The notes beneath the pieces were generated by a model. The model saw nothing but the letters and a program-made list of their open reading frames with translations. It had not been told where the DNA came from and ran no database searches. A stretch of 64,000 nucleotides of DNA from contig JAVTVX010000019.1 of assembly GCA_033439265.1 (NCBI GenBank), positions 17,076,039 through 17,140,038 on the forward strand, written 5' to 3'. A program made the position numbers and the translations under genes. The stretch is from Dillenia suffruticosa (lineage: Eukaryota; Streptophyta; Magnoliopsida; Dilleniales; Dilleniaceae). Shown here piece by piece: positions 48,693 to 59,462 of this stretch (positions are counted from its first letter, which is position 1; every line of letters begins with the position of its first letter).

Positions 48693-50132
48693 ATTCGTTA
48701 TGAAGTAATAATTTATGTTAAATGAACAAAAAGCATCTGTTTGTACATTAAGGTTTGTGTAGTAAGAGGGAAAATTTTAGAAGGAAAAATTAGGTTTAGA
48801 AATGAAGTCCCCAATTTATTAGTTTATTTATTAAATCTAAATATATTATATATGTTTGAAGTAAGACCTCCATTTGGCTAGATCAGCCTGGTCTTCGGTT
48901 GATCTAAATTTTAAATGCAGCAACTTCCCATTATCTATTAATATTCATTCTATGAGAACATATGTAAATTCCTAATAATTATTTTAATTTTGGTGGGATT
49001 TTTTTCCACCTTATCCCGAAACATTAAAAACAAAATAAAGTCATCAACTAATCAACTTCTTTTTTGTTTTTTTTTTTGGTAATAAAGAGTCTCGAACTTA
49101 AGATTATTACAAGAAAAAAAAAGAGATAATTTCAGTTGAACTATAATTCATTAGTATCAACTAATTGAACTTCAGGTCTTTGGTGTAATTTACCCCACAT
49201 ATTGAACTAGTTAGGCTGGATAATGAAATTATTATAATGGGCTTGGGCCAATTCAAAGCCCATATTTTGGGAACTTGCTGATCCAGGACCAGGCTCTTTC
49301 CATACCCATGTTGACAACAATAACATATTTAAACGGGAATCTTATTGCTTGTTGGATGGCTATAAAGAAAAGTTATATCAAATAAAATTTGTTCTCCTTA
49401 AAAATAATTTTTTTTATAAAGAAAAATATAAAAAGTAATTTTAAAAGAGAAACTTTTGAGAGAAACTTTTTATTCTCTTCCTTTTAATATTCTAACATTT
49501 CTAAAACCATATTTTTTTTATTCATAATCTTAGTAATATATTTATTTTAATTATTAGTATTTATTTCTTTTATTTTTAAAATGTATATATATGGATTTTA
49601 ATCAATCGACAGTAAGAAGAAAAAATCATATTTTTTATGTATTTTTTTATAATTTCATTAAAAATAAAATTTAAAAAACTTTTTACAAACAACTTATTTA
49701 TAAAAAGGAGTATAGAACGAGTTTTAAAAAGTAAAAATGTTAAACAATTTTTAAGTTTTATTTCAAAAGAAATAAATTTTTGCTTTTCTTTAAAAGAAGA
49801 AGATAAGGAGAAAAAACCTCTATAAGCTATGTTCTTAGTAAGTTCCAAATGGATTCTTCATCCCGTTGTATTTTGTTATGAAAAATTATAAAATTACCTC
49901 CTAAACTTTTAGGTTTTGTCAAATAACCCCTTAAACTTTTCATTTTTCCATTATTTTCCTCTGCACTATCAATTTTAGCCACAAATCCTTTCTAATCAAT
50001 CAATTCGTTCAATAGTTATTACACTTGAAGGTTGTAAAATATACATGGTTTCTATTCACTTTAGTTCATGGGTTTATCAATAAATGTTATGACCAAAAGT
50101 ATTAGGCCAAATAGCTCCCAAGAAAATTATCA
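48693..50132. other. Intergenic AT-rich, nothing recognised
   Basis: Open frames on both strands at 49576-49848 are Lys/Phe/Ile-rich and reflect base composition. No gene is called. Confidence 0.5.
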
Positions 50133-50151
50133 TTTTTCATGTATATCATAT

Positions 50152-50239
50152 GTCCCTAAGGGGACAACTTAGTAGTACAAAACATTCTCTCCAAATCTGG
50201 TAATTCTAGATTCAAATCGTTATACAACAAAATTTTTTT
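50152..50239 (+). mobile_element. Very short tRNA-like SINE, second copy, with 19-bp TSD
   Basis: Starts GTCCCTAAGGGGACAAC, then has TAGTAGTACAAAAC (A-box-like), GATTCAAATCG (B-box-like) and an A then T run. Flanks 50133-50151 and 50240-50258 are TTTTTCAT, one variable base, then TATATCATAT, a 19-bp TSD with one mismatch. It matches the plan of 17057-17149. Confidence 0.75.
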
Positions 50240-50622
50240 TTTTTCATATATATCATATATCATGCATTTCATAAGTTCTATAAAATAAATAAATAAAGAA
50301 TCAGTTGGCATAAATAAATAAAGAATCAGCTGGAAAGGCTAGTTTTGGACAATAAAAATGGGTCAAATGCTGGAGTCAGTTGTAAGTAACAAATTATTAT
50401 CGAAAATTTATAAAGAGACGTCAGTAAAAAATTATAGATGGTTAAGAAGAAATCTAAGTTCACTGCAGATAAGATTTCTCTTATCCATTTTCATATATAG
50501 AAATAGGAGTCTAAATATGTACCAAACTAGCTCTTACTATGTCTAGTTGGCAAAACCATAATTAAGTCTAAATATGTTTCTAAGTCCCATTATTCCATAC
50601 TTCATTATTTGATTTCCTGTAT

Positions 50623-50654
<32 letters not shown>

Positions 50655-50763
50655 GAGTATCATTAGATTAAACTCAAGAAACCCAAGAAACGAAAGCATG
50701 AGAGAGAGAGAGAGAGAGATGGCAGAGTTGATTAAACTCAAGAAACCCAAGACACGAAAGCAT
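50623..50763 (+). repeat. Tandem duplication of the B3 gene leader and first codons
   Basis: GA tract plus ATGGCAGAG...CGAAAGCAT occurs twice, with start codons at 50649 and 50719. The first copy has a 6-bp change that creates TAG as its sixth codon, so only the second copy opens the B3 frame. It is probably a slippage product seeded by the GA tracts. Confidence 0.9.
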
Positions 50764-50827
50764 GTAGTCATCTTTGGCATAAATCTTGGTAATGTGAAAC
50801 CCAAAAGGAGCACTAGACCAAAACATC

Positions 50828-51287
50828 TACAACAGACTATAGGTGAAAAACTTGAAAAGATTGAATATCAATTGTTAGTTCAGGTAGTGACTGTTAATTC
50901 AGGTAGTGATTTGTTAGGATTTAGTTGGATGATCCATTGCAGAACTAAAAATTGTTAAAGAAGTTGGGTAATAGAATCAAGAATGTATAAAGCCTGTAAT
51001 CTGCAATAGAAAGGAGTATCGAATTGATTAAGCAGTTACTTCTCCATTCTCTCTCTCTCTCTCTCTCTCTCGTTCCCTCTTTCTCTCTCTCTTTTATCTT
51101 TCCCTACCCCTCTAACCCTCAACTCTATTCTTAGACAATCACATCCATTCATTCTCAATACCAAATACTACTTCTCTGAAGGAAGATACTAATTTCTCTC
51201 TTGGTTTCTTCCTTACTCTATTTCTTTGAACCATTTGAATATAACACTTGTAAAGCTCAATCAGAAATTCTGGCTTGAGTTGTTACA
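50828..51287 (+). repeat. 5' LTR of the chromodomain Gypsy element
   Basis: 460 bp, starts TACAACAGACTATAGG and ends TTGTTACA. Contains a CT tract (51050-51073) and a pyrimidine-rich stretch. The first dinucleotide is TA rather than TG in both LTRs, so this may be a family trait or shared mutation. Confidence 0.9.
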
Positions 51288-51311
51288 AATCTGGTATCAG
51301 AGCAGCAATTC

Positions 51312-52340
51312 ATGATCCTAAGAAAGAAAGTCATGGCGGACGGAACTCAACAAAAAACCCAGGAAGAGCAACACAAAAAATACAAAACCAAATTTCAAGA
51401 ATTGACGAATGGATATAATGACCTTCGTTCACATGTAAACATGAAGCTAGAAGGAATACCAGAAGGTATGACTCAAAAAATAAAAGAACAAAATCAAAAA
51501 TTAAAAGCTTATATGACTACTGTAAATGCTAGATTTTACTCCATTTATAAGTTGCTAAATAAAGATAAAGGAGATGAACCAAAAATGGATAGAGTATCTA
51601 AATTACCAATTCTTCATATACCAATAGAAACAAGGATGAGACACGAAAATAGGTCTCAGTTGTTAAAAAAATAATATCATCCCAGATGGGTCCTTCCAAA
51701 TCCCCTAAAAATTGAACTGTCTCTATTCAATTGTGAGAATCCTAGAATGAGGCTCCGGAAATGCAATAAATTTTTTAATGTATATCAAATTCCAAAATAT
51801 ATATGGATAAATACCATTGAAATGTACCTAGAGGGTAAAGCTAAAGTTTGGTTTCAAGTTTTGAAACTAGTTAAACAAAACACCAGATGGGATGAATTTG
51901 CACAACTGTTGTGTTAGAGGTTTGAGATTAAAGGCTTACAGGATGAGTTTGAAGAGTTTAATAAATTGTAGTAATATGGATCTTTGTCTAAGTATCAAGA
52001 GAAGTTTGAAAAGTTATGAGCAATAATACTTCAAATGAATCCCAAATTAACTGAGTCTTATTTCATTTTGAATTTTATCAATGGTCTAAGAGAGGACATC
52101 AAACCCATGATGAAACTAATGAAACCTATTACCCTCCTCCAAGCTTTTGAGATTGCAAACTTGCAAGAGCAATCTTTAAAGCTAACCACGATGGGAGGGT
52201 TTTGGATTCAGAAACAGTGGAGCCCTATGGAAATTCCAATGGGAAATAAAAACCCTAGACCCTTTAGAACTTCTTCTCAACAAGCTACTATCTCAACTGG
52301 GGTGGGACAAGAAGGAAGGAATGCCGTAAACAACTAGCCC
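51312..52340 (+). pseudogene. Gypsy gag remnant
   Basis: Starts at ATG 51312 (or 51333) just after the primer site and encodes a Lys/Gln-rich N-terminus. A later section reads YFILNFINGLREDIKPMM and LLQAFEIANLQEQSLK (52035-52190), the usual capsid FxxGLxxxI ... AxxxAxxQE pattern. Stops between 51674 and 52035 break it. Confidence 0.8.
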
Positions 52341-52599
52341 AAAATATCAACATAGGAGATACAGTTCAGGAGACAAAACAACCTTTATTTCAAATAAGGT
52401 AAAAAATTCACTTCAAGTCACGAATGTAGATTCAAACATCTCAATTTCATTCTAGCAGCAGAAGAACCAGAAGACATTGAAAATTCCAGTGGAGGAGTTG
52501 CAAAGGAAACACAATTACAATAAGAATCTGAAGAAAGCTTATAGGTATCCATACGTACACTTTCAAACTCCTTTCAGAGACAAACTATAGCCATACAAG

Positions 52600-52990
52600 G
52601 GCACTTCGGTGGACTTGAAATTATCATCTTGGCCGATATTGGGAGCTCTAATAGTTCCTACATGAAACAATAACTACACAACTTAAATTTCTAATTAAAA
52701 CAACCACCATACTTCAGACAAAGATAGCTGATGGAAGCATGATCACCAACAACACCGTGATCAATAATGTGAGGTGGCATATTCAAAAGTATACTTTCTC
52801 ATTTGACCTAAAAGTAATTACGCTAAAAAGGTGGGATGTGATTCTAGGTGTGGACTGAATGTACAATTACAGTCCAATCACTATTGACTTCAAGAAACTA
52901 CAAGTCAAACTACACAATAATGGAGATAAGGTGGTCTTAGAAGGGAGAGTGGACTATCCTTTGATGAAACTAGTCAGAGGCAAGGATGTT
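52600..52990 (+). pseudogene. Gypsy aspartic protease remnant
   Basis: LEIIILADIGSSNSS (52615-52660) corresponds to the VLVDSGSTHNF protease active-site box and keeps the Asp. A following segment with WDVILGVD (52830-52856) matches the conserved DVILGMDWL motif, and a stop comes directly after it. Confidence 0.75.
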
Positions 52991-53029
52991 AAGGCCTTTA
53001 GGCAACAACAATTGTAAAGTTGCATAACA

Positions 53030-54404
53030 TTGGATATGTGTAATGACTTGCAACAACCTACTATATCTGAGGTGATTTCTACAGTTCTGTCAGACTTTGA
53101 AGAAGTGTTCTCGACTCTAACAACCTTTCCACCAAAGAGACAACATGATCATTCAATTTCCAAACCAAATTCTCAGCCCTTCAAATTGAAGCCTTACAGG
53201 TACCCACATTCACAGAAATCAAAGATTGTGAAACAAATATAGGAAATGATTCACAATGGAATTGTGAGACCAAGCACTGGCCAGTACTGTTAGTCAAGAA
53301 AAAGATGATGCATGTCGCTTTTGTATAGACTACAAGCAGTTGAATCACTTGACTATTAAATATATGTATTTAAAACAAAATATAAATGAATTGTTAGATC
53401 AACTATATGGCTCTAGGATCTTCTCTAAGATAGATCTAAGAACAGACTATCACCAAATCAAAGTAAAGCCTTCTAATATGGAAAAGACAGCCTTCCAAAT
53501 ACAGTATGGACATTTTGAGTTCTTGGTTATGTCATTTGGATTGACGAATACCCCAGCCACTTTTCAATCTTTGATGAATCATATCATTCAACCCTACTTA
53601 AGGAAATGTGTCATAGTCTTCTTGGATAATATTCTTGTTTATAGTCCAGATATCAACACTCATGCTCAAGACCTTAGGATAGTTCTAAGCACACTTAGAT
53701 AGCACTAACTTTTTGCTAAGCTATCCAAGTGCATTTTTGTACAAAACCAAGTTGAGTGCTTGGAATATATAGTCATAAAAGAAGGGGTTAAAATGGATAC
53801 ACAAAATATAGAATGCAGTATCTCTTGGCCAGTTTCAACCTCTGTCAAGGCCTTAAGAGGATTCTTGGGATTGATTGGGTATTATAGGAGATTCGTAAGA
53901 AACTATGGAATCATAACCAGGTCTTTGAATGATCTCTTGAAAAAGGATAGCTTCTATTGGAATGAAGAGACTAAAAAAGCTTTCAACCAACTCAAAAGTA
54001 CAATGAGTATAGTTCCAGTCATGAGGTTGTGTGATTTTTCTAAATCTTTTGTTGTAGAAACTGATACTTGTTCTCAAGGCCTAGGGGCAATGTTGATGTA
54101 GGAAAATCAACCAATAGCCTACCTAAGTAAGGCCTTAGGGGCCAAAAGCAGAGAGCTATCTGTCTATGAAAAAGAAGTCCTCGTTGTGGTCATGGCAGTC
54201 TCGAAATGGAGACATTACTTACTATGCTATCATTTCACAATCAACACTAATCTCCAAAGTCTTAGATACTTATTAGAACAGAAACTTATTAATACTTTAT
54301 GGCACGAATGGTTAGCAAAATTACTTGGGCTGAATTATGAGATTCAATTTAAAAAGGGAATTGAAAACAAAATTGCAGATGCCCTCTTAAAGAGAGAGTT
54401 TTAG
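53030..54404 (+). pseudogene. Gypsy reverse transcriptase and RNase H remnant
   Basis: Segments FSKIDLRTDYHQIKV, FLVMSFGLTNTPATFQSLMN and VFLDNILVYS (53420-53650) are RT motifs. The catalytic box is FLDN where FLDD is expected, so one aspartate is lost. Next come LRGFLGLIGYYRRFV (53852-53896), FVVETDTCSQGLGAML (54046-54101) and FEIQFKKG-like RNase H text to LALLKREF. Stops occur near 53242, 53700, 54100 and 54404. Confidence 0.88.
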
Positions 54405-54589
54405 GAAGATGAATTATCAAAGGTCACACTTTTTGCCGTATTTATAATTAAGCCTAAATGGATTTTGGATGTAATACAAAACTATGAAGATGATAAATAC
54501 TATAAGAATTTAATAGCTCAACTCACTCTTCAACCAAATAGTAATTCAGAGTTCTTCAGTATCAGGATAGAATTCTGAAATATAAAAAG

Positions 54590-55620
54590 AAAATTGAAAT
54601 AGGATGTGACTTTCAAATTAAAGAGAAAATTATACAACAAATGCACAATACAACAATTGGAGGCCACTTTGGACAACAAAGAACATTACAGAGAGTTAAG
54701 ATAATTTTTTATTGGTCCTTGATGAAGAAAACAGTCAACAAATTGGTGCAAGAATATGATATTTGTAAAAAAAAACAAACATAAGAACAAGTATTATCCA
54801 AGACTATCGTAATCTTTACCCATTCCAACCCAAACTTGGTCACAGATAACTATGGACTTTAGCGAAGGTCTTCCCGATTCTCAAGGCTGTAACACCATTA
54901 GTCATTAATGGACTTACTAAGTTGAGCTGTTTTATGGCTCTGCAACATCCTTTCTCTACAACTATGGTAGCCCAATTATTTCTTGACAACATTTTAAAAT
55001 TACATGGTTTTCCTGACTCTATCATCTCAGATTGAGATAATATTTTTACTAGCTTGCTTTGGCAAGAGTTGTTCAAACTTTTGGGAACACAATTGAAGAT
55101 TAGTAGTGCTTATCATCCACAAACTGATAGACAAAGTGAGAAATTGAACCAATCTCTAGAATACTACTTAAGATGCATGACATCAAATAGGCCTTCATCC
55201 TAGCTTAAGCGGCTCAGTTTAGCCGAGAAGTAGTATAACACCAATTTCCACAGTAGCATTAAGATGACTCCATTTGAAGCCTTGTATGGATATCAGTCTC
55301 GATACATTCCTATAGGACGTTATGCAAACACCATAGCTCCTGCTGTTGGGGAATTTATTAAGGGAAGAGACGACATGATCCAGATCCTAAGAGACCATCT
55401 ATCTAAGGTACAAAATAGGATGAAACTCTATGCAAATCAGAAGAGAATAGAAAAGGAGTTTCAGATTAGAGATATGGTCTATCTGAAGTTACAACCTTAT
55501 AGACAGCAATCTATGAAATTACGAAAACAACTGAAACTGTTCTCTAAGTTCTATGGGCCTTTCAAGACAACAGCAAAGGTAGAAAAAATTGCTTACCAAC
55601 TGCAATTACCTTTAGAATAA
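54590..55620 (+). pseudogene. Gypsy integrase remnant
   Basis: Zinc-binding part GGHFGQQRTLQRVK and YDICKK (54650-54775) lacks the second cysteine. The core has MDFSEGLPDS near 54852, IISD followed by a stop and NIFTSL near 55020-55055, and SAYHPQTDRQSEKLNQSLE (55110-55160), so the D, D and E positions are recognisable. The tail MTPFEALYGYQ ... FYGPFKTTAKV (55264-55590) is the usual GPY/F region. Confidence 0.85.
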
Positions 55621-55639
55621 AAAATCCACCCCATATTCC

Positions 55640-55881
55640 ATATATCATTATTGAAGAGAAAATTAGGTCCTAACCGGTCCATAATGCCTACTTTACCTCT
55701 AATTGGTATTGATAAACAAGCACTCGTGGAGCCAAAAACAGTGCTTAAGAGGCATGTCATTTGGAGAGATAACAAGTCTATGAACCAGGTCTTAATCAAG
55801 TGTGTCAATCTCAGTTTTGAAGAATTAACTTGGGAAGACATAGATTTCATTTATGCTCAATTTCCAACCTTTAATCCTTGA
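55640..55881 (+). pseudogene. Chromodomain-like C-terminus of the Gypsy integrase
   Basis: KTVLKRHVIWRDNKSMNQVL then VNLSFEELTWEDIDFIYAQF ends at the stop 55879-55881. It matches the chromodomain tail of plant chromoviruses (PxAILDRR ... VLVKWxNL ... ATWED), which may steer integration. The first aromatic cage position is weak. Confidence 0.8.
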
Positions 55882-55913
55882 AGACAAGGATATTCTTAAA
55901 ACGGGGGAAAATT

Positions 55914-56378
55914 TACAACAGACTATAGGTGAACAACTAGAAAAGATTGAATACCAATTGTTAGTTCGGGTAGTGACTGTTAGTTCAGATGGTGAGTTGT
56001 TAGGATTCAGTTGGATGATTCATCAGATAACTAAAATTGTTAAAGAAGTTGGGTAGCTAGAAACAAAAATGTATAAAGCCCATAATCTACAATAGAAACG
56101 AGTATTGGATTGATTGAGTAGTTACTTCTCCCTTCATTCTCTCTCTCTCTCTCTCGTTCTCTCTTTCTCTCTCTCTTTCATCTTTCTCTATTTTTCCTAC
56201 CCCTCTAACCCTCAATTCTATTTTCAAATGATCACATCTATTCATCCTCAACACCAAAACTACTTCTCAAAAGGAAGATACTAATTTCTCTCTTGGTTTC
56301 TTCCTTACTCTGTTTTTTGAACCATTTGAATACAACAGCTATAAAGCTCAAGCGGGAATTTTGGCTTGAGTTGTTGCA
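55914..56378 (+). repeat. 3' LTR of the chromodomain Gypsy element
   Basis: 465 bp, starts TACAACAGACTATAGG and ends TTGTTGCA. An ATG at 56293 opens a frame that runs without a stop through the LTR end into the host B3 frame (to 56820). Confidence 0.9.
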
Positions 56379-56820
56379 ACATCTCAGTCCTCCTTTGTCT
56401 CTTTTGTCATTCTCAAACTTTGTAGCCTTCATGAACAACGTGAGACACCCCGTTTACTTGACAAGCAAGACTCTAGAAGCCACAGACTTTAATCCTAGAC
56501 AAAATCAGCTCTTCATTCCTACATGTCTAACATTGTTGGATTTCCTTAGGAACAAAGAGAGAGAAATCATTGAGAGAGAAACAAAAGATGGGAGAGTGAA
56601 TGTAGAGGTTTTCGATCCTTTGGGAAGGAAATATGACAAGAGTTTCAAGAACTGGAGGAGTCTGAACAAATTTGTTCTTATTAAGCAATGTAATGTGTTT
56701 GTTGGAGATAATAATTTGGTTGCAGATGACAATGTTGTTGAGCTTTGGTGTTTTAGGAGTAGTAATGATCATGAGAAGTTGTGCTTTTATATTAATATTC
56801 GAAGAGGGATTCTCAATTGA

Positions 56821-57797
56821 GAAGTTGAGCATGAGATATTCTGGCATGAGAGAGAGAGAGAGAGAGATTCTTTGAGTAGTTTTCATAATTCATGTTTTAG
56901 GATTACGAAGATGTGGGAAAGTTTTAGAAGTCTTATTTAGATTGAATCATGATTTCATGTCAAAAACAAAAGTACTTGCTAGAAACTTTTCAATTCTAAA
57001 ATAGGAGTACAAGGAGACTTGGGTTGTAAACTTCCCGGAAAATCTGATTCATATGTATATGTTTTCATTTGCTTCTTTTTAATATGTAGTCTACTTTAAA
57101 TATGTTTTTCCTTTTTCTCGATACTCTTATAATCCTTTGTGAGTATAAGTTGTTGGGAAACCTAATTTAACGAAAGTTATTATCCATATTTAGATATGCC
57201 CTAAATGCAATGTTAAATCATCAAGAAATATTAGACAAATAGCAAATATCTATCATCAATATTTAAATATGCCCAAAATGCCATATTGAATCATAAAAAA
57301 ATGCCAAACAAATCACAAATAAACAAAAAGTTGTTCTTGATTTCCAAAAAAGCATACCTGATTCCATAATGACCATTGGACTTGTGTAATTAGCTTTTTA
57401 TTATCTATACATTTTTCCTAAAAGAACAATTTCAACCTCTCTTAGTTTTCTTCTAAATGATGGAGTGTGAGAAAGAATGGAAATTACATATAATTTAGAA
57501 AAATTGACCTCTATATATAGATAACTTTGTTGTTTATTGATATTGACAATGACCACTATATATATTACTTTGTTATCTATTGATATTTTTATTTTAACTC
57601 ATCATAAATATAAGAATTATCTCTTAAATCTCTAATTACAGATATTTTAGAGTCTAAATTATCTAAATATATCAATTTTAAATAAATTCAAACTTTAAAT
57701 GAAGGTTCAAATATATAATTATTTTATATACTAGTCCAACATTTGATTAAAGTTTCTCGATTTTTGTTTGTTGTTGGGTGTCAAGCCCCTATTTGAC
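56821..57797. other. Flank of the B3 gene, no other gene seen
   Basis: The first 200 bp should hold the B3 3' UTR. A short GA tract lies at 56848-56868. The rest is AT-rich without coding signals. Confidence 0.5.
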
Positions 57798-57812
57798 ATG
57801 AAGAAAAAGAAA

Positions 57813-58000
57813 CTTGGTCAACGGTCAATTAACCTAATGGTATATGATGATAAATTTCTTAATCAAAGTCACAAGTTCAATTCGCATTTTGGGCATGGAC
57901 AAAATTTTGTTGGGAGGGTAGTTCTCTTAAATGGGTCACTACAAATCTCAATAGATTAGTAGGAGCATGGCTCCAAGGTATAATACCAAAAAAAAGAAAA
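57813..58000 (+). mobile_element. tRNA-derived SINE, 188 bp, with perfect 15-bp TSD
   Basis: ATGAAGAAAAAGAAA occurs at 57798-57812 and 58001-58015. The body starts CTTGGTCAACGG, has TAACCTAATGGTA (A-box-like) and CAAGTTCAATTCGC (B-box-like) at tRNA spacing, then a tRNA-unrelated part (GGGAGGGTAGTTCTC, GGAGCATGGCTCC) and an A-rich tail. Confidence 0.88.
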
Positions 58001-58239
58001 ATGAAGAAAAAGAAAATTACCTTAGATTTGCTATCTAAGCGGGCTTGGAGAAATGTTTTTTACCCAATTTTGATAAACGGCCTAGGTCAACCCAGCCTAA
58101 ACATAGTTTGGGATTACACTCCCTTTCAAGCGTGACCCAACTCATTAAGACATAATGGAATCTGAGCTAGCGATGATAGCGTGACCAACAGGCAAGATAG
58201 CAGAATCCTTAGTCCGGGCCTAGGTCCAAATGGAATAAG

Positions 58240-58398
58240 TTAGTTTCCTCCTCTGGGCCGGATAGATGAATACCCGCCCCCACTCGTCATCGTCTTCATG
58301 GCACACAAATTATAGCGCGTGACTAAACTCCCAGGCACCTCGGTCCGGTTAATCCAGCCATTCAGGACTAGAGCAAAGCCATGGAGTTCACCCTGCAT
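58240..58398 (-). CDS. Unrecognised small open frame in a GC-balanced block
   Basis: Minus-strand frame of 52 codons from ATG 58396-58398 to TAA 58240-58242. The peptide starts MQGELHGFALVLNGWINRTE and contains SGGGYSS. The block 58030-58440 is about 50 percent GC amid AT-rich DNA and reads like conserved sequence, but I cannot name a family. It may be part of a dispersed repeat rather than a gene. Confidence 0.25.
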   Translation of the reverse strand: MQGELHGFALVLNGWINRTEVPGSLVTRYNLCAMKTMTSGGGYSSIRPRGGN

Positions 58399-58440
58399 CT
58401 TTTAACCAATGCACAGCCGAGTTAATAAATAAGAATGCTA

Positions 58441-59462
58441 AATCTTTTAACAAAATCTCAGTTTCAAAATTGAAAATAAAAGATACGGCATTAAGAGAAT
58501 TCACTTTAAATTTGAATCAACAACGCTCGAATCTAATTAGTTGAAATATAATTTTGAATATCAGTCGGTAATATAGAAAAAAAAAACAAAAAACAAAAAA
58601 CACTGCACCTTTTGAAAGACAAAAATAAAGGTTTTGTTCGAACCGCCAATATTGGCCGGACCAAGGAGCGACCATAAGTAAATCCTTATTCAAAAGGAAA
58701 ATCTTTATATTCCTAATTATATAATTTTCATTCTTTTCACTCCCCAAACAGAAGCAGAATTGTATTACTTCCCATCTTCCTTCCCTTCACTTTCTCCCCA
58801 CCTTGGGACATAGGTACCAAGTTTCCCGTGGTAGCATCCAAGACAAACCATCTCCCGAGATGGGTTAATAGAACCAACAATTTCACATGACTCACAAGGG
58901 AAGCATCACTTATTAAACAATCTTAAGTAAGAGGATGGGGGAAGCGAATAGCGACGGCCTAATGTAGCTACAGCCTGTAGAGAAAGGCCCTATAACACCT
59001 CAAACCAGATGATACAAAGTAGCAAAAACTTCAAGACAACGGCAGACGCTCCAAAAGCCCAGAGAAACCCCCTCAAGCCCTACATTAAAAGGGTTTCTTA
59101 ATTTCTATCAGACTGCTAAACCGAAAATCAGGCAACATGATTACTACCTAAACTATTACCAAGTGAAGTTATCAAATTGTAAAAAAGAAGGTTGCTTATT
59201 CAGCCATCATTAATCTAAATTTGAATTTTACCTTAGCCACTACAAACATTATAGAAACTTTTAGTAGTTCCCTCACTAAATTGTAAACAAGTGGAACTAA
59301 CATGTATCAAACTATTACACAATGCTTTCACAAACATGTATCAAACTATTACACAATGCTTTCACAAACAACAAAGAAACTTGACAGCCTCTCTAACCAA
59401 AGACAAAAGAAACTCACCCACCAAATAGGTGACCATGCCTGTACGGACCCAGTGTACCTTAC
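58441..59462. other. Region 3' of the RopGAP pseudogene, with a perfect 34-bp tandem repeat
   Basis: No gene was recognised. At 59301-59334 and 59335-59368 the same 34 bp occur twice, starting CATGTATCAAAC and ending TTTCACAAA. It probably lies in the former 3' UTR of the pseudogene. Confidence 0.6.

Larger units (their letters stand above)
50828..56378 (+). mobile_element. Chromodomain Ty3/Gypsy retrotransposon with ACATC TSD
   Basis: LTRs 50828-51287 and 55914-56378 flank gag, protease, RT, RNase H, integrase and a chromodomain-like tail, the chromovirus layout. The 5 bp outside each LTR are ACATC (50823-50827 and 56379-56383). Primer site TGGTATCAGAGC (51292-51303) is a perfect match for initiator tRNA-Met. 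A purine tract AAAACGGGGGAAA (55898-55910) precedes the right LTR. Frames are interrupted by stops. By eye the LTRs differ at about one base in eight to ten in their first 220 bp, so it is not a recent insertion. Confidence 0.93.
50719..56820 (+). pseudogene. Small B3-domain protein gene split by an LTR retrotransposon
   Basis: The 5' coding part 50719-50827 (start MAELIKLKKPKTRKHVVIFG) and the 3' part 56384-56820 are in the same frame when the 5551-bp element and one ACATC copy are left out: 109 + 437 = 546 bp, or 181 residues plus stop. The 3' part carries a plant B3 DNA-binding domain of the small, single-domain kind (ATDFNPRQNQLFIP, then FKNWRSLNKFVLIKQC and DDNVVELWCFRSS, ending INIRRG). 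An in-frame ATG 21 bp upstream (50698) is an alternative start. Both halves lack stops. With the element present, the intact product cannot be made from normal transcription, although the B3 part could be made from ATG 56293 in the right LTR. Confidence 0.85.

Noticed and set aside
49576-49848. Overlapping frames on both strands
   Set aside because: Low-complexity Lys/Phe/Ile composition expected from AT-rich DNA.
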